A stretch of 5,182 nucleotides of DNA, from NCBI GenBank assembly GCA_003649715.1, contig QMSS01000106.1, forward strand, positions 1 through 5,182, written 5' to 3'. The position numbers and the translations under genes are program-made. Positions within the stretch are counted from its first letter, which is position 1, and each line of letters starts with the position of its first letter. The DNA comes from Thermoplasmata archaeon. Its GTDB lineage: Archaea; Thermoplasmatota; E2; DHVEG-1. Shown here piece by piece: positions 1-4,538 of this stretch. Under the pieces are notes generated by a model, which worked only from the letters and a program-made list of their open reading frames with translations, searched no databases and was not told where the DNA came from.

Positions 1-2
1 AC

Positions 3-365
3 CTTGTTATGATACAAATGGCGGTAGAGCACAAAGGAAAAAAAGTGAGAAGATGCATCACTATAGATGAGATCGAAGGATACAACAGAGAAGTAGATGG
101 TATAATGGCAAGAACAGCATTTGAATGGAACCCAGTTGAAGACAAACATGTTTTTAGAGCAAACAGAAACAGCTACATACTAGAAGAAAAAATAGCAAAA
201 AACGCAGGATACACAGACACATCAGAGATATATGACGAATATGAGCGGAGAAAACACATACTAGAAAGAATGGTAGAAGAAAACATCATGGACTACTACG
301 AAGTAGTACAATTCATATGGACATTCTACAGAGAAGGAGAAAAAGGACTACCAATAAAGATCTAA
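3..365 (+). CDS. flaI: Archaellum motor ATPase FlaI/ArlI, C-terminal fragment (5' end outside window)
   Basis: The frame is open from the first full codon (CTT GTT ATG ATA...), so the ATG at position 9 is an internal Met and not the start; the gene continues left of the window. The visible ~120 residues match the tail of the type II/IV secretion ATPase superfamily as found in FlaI. They show a basic strand (KGKKVRRCITIDEIEG), then F-x-W-x-P-x-x-D, then a helical tail with IA-x-x-x-GY, EI-x-x-E-x-x-R-x-x-x-L-x-x-M, and D-Y-x-x-V-x-x-F-I. The Walker A/B, Asp and His boxes lie upstream and cannot be checked. FlaI is the cytoplasmic hexameric ATPase that powers archaellum assembly and rotation and docks on FlaJ, whose gene follows after 61 nt. 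A related archaeal pilus ATPase is the alternative, but the adjacent flaJ and nearby archaellins favour FlaI. Confidence 0.85.
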   Translation, partial: LVMIQMAVEHKGKKVRRCITIDEIEGYNREVDGIMARTAFEWNPVEDKHVFRANRNSYILEEKIAKNAGYTDTSEIYDEYERRKHILERMVEENIMDYYEVVQFIWTFYREGEKGLPIKI

Positions 366-426
366 AAAAAAGGATTATGACAAAAAAATAGCAATAACAG
401 CAATTTTACTAAAAAAAGAGAAAAAT
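366..426 (+). other. flaI-flaJ spacer with a tiny ORF ending in a slippery A7 before UAG
   Basis: The 61-nt spacer is A-rich and contains no oligo-T terminator, which agrees with co-transcription of flaI and flaJ. Eleven nt after the flaI stop lies ATG ACA AAA AAA TAG (377-391), with a weak GGA upstream (372-374). The A7 run (382-388) is phased as A_AAA_AAA directly before the UAG. A -1 slip there enters the flaJ frame, which is open without a stop from 388 to the ATG at 427. This may be a programmed frameshift, a one-base homopolymer error in the sequence, or chance in an A-rich spacer. Confidence 0.35.
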
Positions 427-2217
427 ATGGCCAAAGAAAAAAAAGATAAAACAAAGGGATTGAAAAAACTGTTTCACAAAAAAGAAGAAAAAGAAAAGAA
501 AAAAGATTTTCTAAAAGAACTTAAGATTGCATATAAAAGTCTTGACGACAAAAAAAAATATTTCAAAACAGTACTACTTCCACTACTACTTCTCGGAATA
601 CTACTCTTTCTCACACCATTTATCCTCAACATAGTCTTGCCAATACCATTAAACCTAAACCCCATTACATTCATTGTCGGAGGAATAATCCCCATATTCC
701 TAGGCATCCTATATCCCTATATAAACTGGAAAAATAAAGAAGCAGACATCAATGGAAAAATGCATTTCTTTATAACACATCTACGTGTACTAGCCATCTC
801 CGATCTCTCTCTAAAAGATATTATAAATGTGCTCAGTGGAAAAAAAGCCTATGGAAGCCTAGGAGAGGAACTAAGAAAGATAAGTGTTCTCTCCACACAA
901 TGGCATACACCTCTTGCCAAAAGCTTTCGGTTTATAGCAGATAGAACACCAAGTAAAATACTCAGAGATTTTTTAGACAGATTTTCACAAAGCATTGTCA
1001 GCGGAGTAGACCATAGAGAGTTTATAGAACAAGAACAAGACGCTGTTCTACAAGAATATAAAACTATGTACGAAGCAAGCAATGAAAACATAAACATTCT
1101 AAACGAGGTCTATGTAAGCCTACTCATCTCCATAATATTCGTGATGTCTCTTGGAATCGTTTTACCCATAATAATCGGAGCGCAAAACATGAACATGTTC
1201 ATCTATGTATCATCATTTCTACTAATAATATCAGAAGGATTACTACTATATCTGCTAAACGCTATGGTCCCAGCAGATGAGATCTGGCATCTCACTGGTG
1301 AAAAAGGAGAACTGGAAAAAAAACTAGACAAATTATTCAAAATATCTACTCTCATAGCACTACTACTCGGAGGTATACTGTTTTTTGCAAAATACAGCCT
1401 CTCTTTCCCCATTCTTCAGATAATCCCATTTGAGATACTATTTGCAATTGCCTTGACACCATTGATAATACCAGGTATAAAAACATTTCTAGAAGAAGAA
1501 AACATTTCACGTAAAGAAAAAAACTTCCTAGGATTTCTACCATCACTGGGATCCATATCTGCAATGAGAGGAGGAAAAATCAATGAATCAGTTTATTATC
1601 TAAGCGAAAAAGACTATGGTGTTCTAACAAGACATATAAGAGATCTCTACAGACGTCTAAGAACAAGGATCGATGATGATGCAGCATGGGAATGGTTTGG
1701 AGTCGACACAGGCAGCAACTATATACAACGTGCCAGTGAGATGTTCAGAGAGGCAACCTATGCTGCTGCCAATCCTCGTAGAGTCGCATCTATGATCTCT
1801 GAAAACATCAGAAAAATAAGAGACCTACGTATCAAAAAAATGTCGATCATAAAAACCTCTGCTGCATTATTCGCTGGCATCACCTTTGGAATAGCATTTG
1901 CAATATATGTCTCACTTGTTATAGCAAGACATCTTAACACTATACTACTACAAGGCATGGCTGGTCATCCCTTCGAGGGAACACATATAGATGTAGGTGC
2001 AATACTCAATCCCATTCCACCTGAGATATTCACAAACAACTTTATAGTAGTATTCATCGTACTAATAATACACTCATTTATGATGGCAATAACAATAAAA
2101 ACATTGAGAGGAAGTCACATAATGATCACACTACTATATTTTGTTCCATTTGTATGGATCGTAGCCATTACAAGCGCAGCAGTACAGATAGGACTAGCTG
2201 GATATCTAGGAATATAA
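427..2217 (+). CDS. flaJ: Archaellum assembly membrane protein FlaJ/ArlJ (T2SSF family)
   Basis: This 596-residue polytopic membrane protein is the expected partner of FlaI: the membrane platform on which the ATPase assembles and through which archaellins are added to the filament base. The N-terminal ~45 residues are extremely basic (19 Lys) and should be cytoplasmic. Hydrophobic segments sit at about 48-71, 79-99, 229-250, 257-280, 306-325, 328-350, 475-500, 538-557 and 565-593, giving about nine membrane spans. Two large soluble parts (about 100-228 and 351-474) fit the duplicated T2SSF-type cytoplasmic domains. The second opens with the FLGFLPSLGSISAMRGG segment and carries many Arg/Lys. 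Length is normal to slightly long for euryarchaeal FlaJ. The ATG at 427 is the first Met in frame, but no convincing Shine-Dalgarno precedes it, and the frame stays open upstream to beyond position 388 without another standard start. A pilus-type homologue is possible but less likely given the archaellins. Confidence 0.88.
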   Translation: MAKEKKDKTKGLKKLFHKKEEKEKKKDFLKELKIAYKSLDDKKKYFKTVLLPLLLLGILLFLTPFILNIVLPIPLNLNPITFIVGGIIPIFLGILYPYINWKNKEADINGKMHFFITHLRVLAISDLSLKDIINVLSGKKAYGSLGEELRKISVLSTQWHTPLAKSFRFIADRTPSKILRDFLDRFSQSIVSGVDHREFIEQEQDAVLQEYKTMYEASNENINILNEVYVSLLISIIFVMSLGIVLPIIIGAQNMNMFIYVSSFLLIISEGLLLYLLNAMVPADEIWHLTGEKGELEKKLDKLFKISTLIALLLGGILFFAKYSLSFPILQIIPFEILFAIALTPLIIPGIKTFLEEENISRKEKNFLGFLPSLGSISAMRGGKINESVYYLSEKDYGVLTRHIRDLYRRLRTRIDDDAAWEWFGVDTGSNYIQRASEMFREATYAAANPRRVASMISENIRKIRDLRIKKMSIIKTSAALFAGITFGIAFAIYVSLVIARHLNTILLQGMAGHPFEGTHIDVGAILNPIPPEIFTNNFIVVFIVLIIHSFMMAITIKTLRGSHIMITLLYFVPFVWIVAITSAAVQIGLAGYLGI

Positions 2218-2358
2218 ATACCAACAATATTACTTTAGAAAAAATAGAAATGAGAAATCATCATAATCTATTAAAAGCCTAAAATGATAAAAAAAACAAC
2301 AAGTATACCCGTGCAACAAAAGGGATAGCATTATTTATGTAGGAGAGAAGCATAAATT
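2218..2358 (+). promoter_or_regulatory. flaJ-pfk intergenic region: candidate TATA element and SD-like GGAG for pfk
   Basis: The 141-nt AT-rich gap shows no oligo-T run on the + strand just after flaJ, so read-through from flaIJ is possible. Near its end an A/T-rich TATA-like element (CATTATTTA, about 2330-2338) is preceded by the purine-rich AAAGGGATA. Centred about 26 nt before the ATG at 2359, it would place a transcription start at or next to the start codon, which suggests a leaderless transcript. However, an SD-like GGAG (2342-2345) lies 13 nt before the ATG and would only be useful in a longer, leadered or read-through mRNA. The promoter call rests on position and composition only. Confidence 0.4.
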
Positions 2359-3393
2359 ATGAAAAAAATAGGAATATTAACAGGAGGAGGAGACTGCCCA
2401 GGTTTAAACGCTGCAATAAGAGCAATTGTCAGAAAAGCCCTGAGAAATAAATGGGTAACAATAGGCATAAAAAATGGATGGAAGGGACTAATCGAAGGAG
2501 ACATGATTCCATTAACCGATCACGATGTATCTGGGATACTACCAAAAGGTGGAACTATACTTGGAACATCAAGGACAAATCCTTTTAAAAACGAGGAGGA
2601 TGTCGGAAAACTGATCAAAAACATCAAAAAATTTGGGATAGACGCCATTGTAGCCATAGGAGGAGAAGACACACTAGGAGTAGCATTAAAACTACACAAA
2701 ATGGGAATACCCGTTGTCGGACTTCCAAAAACAATAGACAATGATCTATCAGGTACTGATTTCACCTTTGGATTTGACACCGCAGTTTCAATTGTTACAG
2801 AAGCCATCGATAGGCTACATACAACTGCTGAATCACATCAAAGAGTAATAGTTGTAGAAGTCATGGGCAGACACGCAGGATGGATAGCAACCATGGCAGG
2901 TATCGCAGGTGGAGCAGATGAAATACTAATACCAGAAAAACCCTTCGACATAGATGAGGTATGCAACAATATAAAAGCCAGATATAAGATCGGAAAGACA
3001 TTTAGCATAGTAGTAGTATCTGAGGGAGCAAAACCTCGTGACTGGGATAAAATAGTTACACAAACAAAAGAAGTAGATGAATTCGGCCATGTAAGACTTG
3101 GAGGAATAGGGCATCTACTAGGAGAAGAAATAAAAAACAGACTGGGTGTCGACACGAGAGTAACTGTTCTAGGGCATGTGCAGAGAGGAGGAACACCCAC
3201 AGCCTATGATCGGGTACTAGCAACACGATTTGGTATAGCAGCAATAGAACTGATAGAAAAAAATGAGCATGGAAAAATGGTTGCATTACAGGGAAACAAA
3301 ATTGTCCCAGTTGATCTAGAACATGCAGTGTCCAAACTCAAAACCGTCGACATGGATCTATACAAAATAGCTGAAACATTCTTCGGAAGATAA
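2359..3393 (+). CDS. pfkA: 6-phosphofructokinase, PfkA family, probably pyrophosphate-dependent
   Basis: The enzyme phosphorylates fructose 6-phosphate to fructose 1,6-bisphosphate in glycolysis, and the PPi-linked type also runs in reverse. The 344-residue protein is full length. It opens with ILTGGGDCPGLNAAIRA (6-22), the glycine-rich phosphoryl-donor loop. The catalytic PKTIDND is at 123-129, with the predicted base Asp127. Sugar-phosphate contacts are visible as Arg162, the MGRHAG box (169-174), Glu222, Arg267, and His273 with Arg276 in LGHVQRGG. Donor specificity is read from GGED (101-104) and Lys124. ATP-dependent enzymes typically have Gly at 104 and Gly at 124, whereas Asp104 with Lys124 is the PPi-dependent signature. 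The combination GGEDTLGVA plus PKTIDNDL resembles the group III enzymes of actinobacteria such as Amycolatopsis (from memory). It is soluble, with no signal peptide or membrane span. The start is clear because the N-terminal motif begins four residues after the Met. It follows flaJ on the same strand but has no evident functional tie to it. Confidence 0.95.
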   Translation: MKKIGILTGGGDCPGLNAAIRAIVRKALRNKWVTIGIKNGWKGLIEGDMIPLTDHDVSGILPKGGTILGTSRTNPFKNEEDVGKLIKNIKKFGIDAIVAIGGEDTLGVALKLHKMGIPVVGLPKTIDNDLSGTDFTFGFDTAVSIVTEAIDRLHTTAESHQRVIVVEVMGRHAGWIATMAGIAGGADEILIPEKPFDIDEVCNNIKARYKIGKTFSIVVVSEGAKPRDWDKIVTQTKEVDEFGHVRLGGIGHLLGEEIKNRLGVDTRVTVLGHVQRGGTPTAYDRVLATRFGIAAIELIEKNEHGKMVALQGNKIVPVDLEHAVSKLKTVDMDLYKIAETFFGR

Positions 3394-3403
3394 AAAAAAG
3401 AAA
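3392..3403 (-). terminator. Oligo-T tract downstream of archaellin 1
   Basis: Read on the - strand, TTTCTTTTTTTT begins about 50 nt after the archaellin 1 stop codon. Archaeal RNA polymerase commonly terminates at such T-rich stretches without a hairpin. The tract overlaps the stop codon of the convergent phosphofructokinase gene, so the two transcripts would overlap tail to tail. In the + direction only a TTTT (3453-3456) follows pfk within the 61-nt junction, so pfk termination is poorly defined here. Confidence 0.5.
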
Positions 3404-3454
3404 GAGACAGGAATAATATTTATCCCTTCATTATCTCATCAATACTCTCAAATT

Positions 3455-4117
3455 TTATGGTTGCAGATCAACTATAGTATCCACATAGGCAGAGGGAGTT
3501 ACAAAGCTTATCACACCACTAACACCATACTCTGGATAAACATTTCCAAAAACATTTGTACGCGTAGATATACCTGAAAAACATTTTGTAGTATTTACAA
3601 GCAACACAACAAGATCACGTTCATTTATAACCGGAGAACTCGCAGTACAAGAACCATCAATGTCCCTAACCACAAGCAAACCAAAGGTTGAAGCAGTAAG
3701 ATTACTCGAGTTTATAGTATTAAACAAACCATTTGAAATACTACTACTGAAACAACTACTACTGTAGTTTAGAACAACTTTTGTGCTAGAATCAGAAAGA
3801 GAAATATATGAATATGTCAGATCAACATCACCTGATGCCACAGTTGGTGTTATAAATATAGCCAGCTGCGTGATCTTCGAACCATTATTATACCCAGTAA
3901 CGTGAGTAACAACCAAACCAGCGGATATGTCTCTAAGTGTTTCCTCCCCAGTTTTCATAGCTTGCTGCTGCAGACTACTCATGGTCTGAATAAGAACCGT
4001 AGCTGCTATCCCAGCTACCAACAGCATTGCTATGAATATTATCAACGAGCCGATTCCAATAGCAGCTGTTTCACTAACAAACAAGCTGTCTAAAGATTTT
4101 GTTATTCCCCCCTTCAC
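3455..4117 (-). CDS. Archaellin (archaellum filament subunit), complete
   Basis: This is a filament-forming archaellin of 220 residues if started at the GTG at 4117. The diagnostic N-terminal helix AIGIGSLIIFIAMLLVAG begins at residue 19 and continues to about 45. It is the polymerisation core of the filament and is exposed after the peptidase removes the leader, predicted between Ala18 and Ala19. The remainder is a beta-rich, Ser/Thr-rich extracellular domain ending in the family-typical TPSAY...DLQ strand. Five N-glycosylation sequons are visible (Asn78, 117, 136, 139, 175), together with three cysteines (122, 157, 179). Oddities: the leader has Ala at -1 and acidic residues near the cleavage site instead of the usual Lys/Arg plus Gly, and the GTG lies inside a GGAGGTGA sequence that looks like a Shine-Dalgarno. 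No ATG exists in frame between an upstream TGA and the helix. TTG at 4084 or a rare ATA at 4105 are other possible starts. It is a paralogue of the archaellin further right on the same strand. Confidence 0.92.
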   Translation of the reverse strand: MKGGITKSLDSLFVSETAAIGIGSLIIFIAMLLVAGIAATVLIQTMSSLQQQAMKTGEETLRDISAGLVVTHVTGYNNGSKITQLAIFITPTVASGDVDLTYSYISLSDSSTKVVLNYSSSCFSSSISNGLFNTINSSNLTASTFGLLVVRDIDGSCTASSPVINERDLVVLLVNTTKCFSGISTRTNVFGNVYPEYGVSGVISFVTPSAYVDTIVDLQP

Positions 4118-4121
4118 CTCC
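4114..4121 (-). promoter_or_regulatory. Strong Shine-Dalgarno sequence GGAGGTGA overlapping the annotated GTG start
   Basis: On the - strand the octamer GGAGGTGA is a full match to the archaeal anti-Shine-Dalgarno complement. Its GTG is the only conventional start codon upstream of the archaellin helix apart from TTG at 4084. If the octamer acts as a real ribosome binding site, initiation would be expected 5-10 nt further on. There the only near-start codon in frame is ATA at 4105, 8 nt beyond the octamer. Either initiation occurs at GTG without using this SD, or the true start is non-canonical. Confidence 0.6.
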
Positions 4122-4216
4122 CAAACAAATTTTTCAGATCAGGTAGAAACCCCAGGCGAGTAGATTCCCTAGTTGGGAAACCACATAGATAATACGGGAG
4201 GTTGGATAAAAAACCT
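4116..4216 (-). promoter_or_regulatory. Structured leader of archaellin 1 with a possible SD-sequestering switch
   Basis: Read as - strand RNA, this visibly more GC-rich block folds in two competing ways. Helix P1 pairs ACCUCCC (4202-4196) with GGGAGGU (4122-4116), which holds the SD and the first bases of the GTG; a terminal G-U (4195/4123) gives 8 bp. Inside it, hairpin P2 (4184-4160) is GUGG-U-UUCCC, loop AACUA, GGGAA-U-CUAC: nine pairs with one U-U mismatch. A weak GGGU/ACCU hairpin lies at 4152-4141. A competing hairpin P0 pairs AGGUU (4216-4212) with AACCU (4203-4199), using the same ACCU bases as P1. The G-U pairs in P1 and P2 would be A-C mismatches in the opposite-strand RNA, which supports the - strand as the functional one. 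Pairings were found by eye; no folding energy was computed and no known riboswitch family is recognised. Confidence 0.5.
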
Positions 4217-4305
4217 ATGGTTCAATAAACAAAAAGAAAAGAAGGTGGTAAAAGGAAATATTTTGACAAAAATAAATAATAGATTACGAGTAAAGGATAT
4301 TATGG

Positions 4306-4313
4306 TATAAAAA
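4306..4313 (-). promoter_or_regulatory. Candidate archaeal TATA box for archaellin 1
   Basis: On the - strand TTTTTATA resembles the archaeal TATA consensus. It would put the transcription start around 4280-4285, giving a leader of about 165 nt that includes the whole structured block. Other A/T-rich stretches nearby could serve instead, because composition in this gap makes chance matches common. No distinct BRE is recognised. Confidence 0.3.
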
Positions 4314-4336
4314 TCGATAAAAAAATATGATCTCTT

Positions 4337-4430
4337 AAAAAAAACAGAGAGAAATATGATGGGGATGAAAAAAAAATGCTTTCTTCTTGGGTTAAAATAT
4401 AAAATTTAAAAAAATAGAGAAAAAAGATTT
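4337..4430 (-). terminator. Series of oligo-T tracts downstream of archaellin 2
   Basis: Read on the - strand, T-rich stretches follow the 4431-4468 hairpin in succession: TTTTTT and TTTTTTT within 4411-4426, T9 at 4376-4368 and T8 at 4344-4337. Repeated oligo-T runs are the usual intrinsic termination signal in archaea, and here they lie 110-200 nt after the archaellin 2 stop. A small TCTCT/AGAGA inverted repeat (4331-4335 and 4346-4350) flanks the last tract. Confidence 0.5.
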
Positions 4431-4468
4431 GTGTGGCTCTCCCAAAAGTTTTTTTGGTTGCACCACAC
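4431..4468 (-). terminator. Two-part hairpin in the archaellin 2 3' region
   Basis: The outer arms GTGTGG (4431-4436) and CCACAC (4463-4468) are perfectly complementary. The inner arms CCAAAA (4442-4447) and TTTTGG (4452-4457) close a 4-nt loop, with a symmetric 5x5 internal loop between the two stems. It starts 70 nt after the archaellin 2 stop and is followed on the - strand by T-rich runs. That fits a terminator or a 3'-end stabilising hairpin for an abundant filament mRNA. On the + strand it is also followed by T-rich sequence, but no + strand gene lies nearby to need it. Confidence 0.5.
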
Positions 4469-4538
4469 CTCTTACTTTTTTATCCATTATTATTTTTTTG
4501 GTTCAATTCAATTCGTTGCTACACTTGTATTTTTTTGT

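Larger units (their letters stand above)
4118..4538. other. 421-nt archaellin-archaellin intergenic region
   Basis: No credible protein gene is seen on either strand. The right half (about 4320-4538) is very A/T-rich, with many A7-A9 and T6-T7 homopolymers. It contains the 3' hairpin and terminator tracts of the right-hand archaellin, and a direct repeat TTTTTTTGGTT (+ strand 4449-4459 and 4493-4503). The left half carries a candidate promoter and the structured leader of archaellin 1. The length and contents suggest that the two archaellin genes are transcribed at least partly independently. Confidence 0.7.

Noticed and set aside
2251..2270. Perfect C-box-like ATGATGA on the - strand in the flaJ-pfk gap, suggesting a C/D guide RNA
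   Set aside because: No D box (CTGA) or D'/C' pair was found at the required distance, and the 7-mer is easy to get by chance in AT-rich DNA.
2838..3200. 120-codon open frame on the - strand inside pfk
   Set aside because: It is antisense to strongly conserved phosphofructokinase motifs (MGRHAG, SEG), and its protein is low-complexity Ser/Pro/Thr with no family resemblance.
3902..4093. 63-codon open frame on the + strand opposite the archaellin 1 N-terminus
   Set aside because: It is a shadow of the archaellin helix coding region; there is no independent support.
4357..4410. Small + strand ORF starting ATG ATG GGG in the archaellin intergenic region
   Set aside because: It is under 20 codons, has no ribosome binding site, is composed of Lys/Leu from homopolymer tracts, and overlaps the terminator tracts of the - strand.
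4449..4503. Direct repeat TTTTTTTGGTT (4449-4459 and 4493-4503) as a mobile element or attachment site
   Set aside because: Only 11 nt, dominated by a T run, and with no transposase, integrase or other mobile gene nearby.
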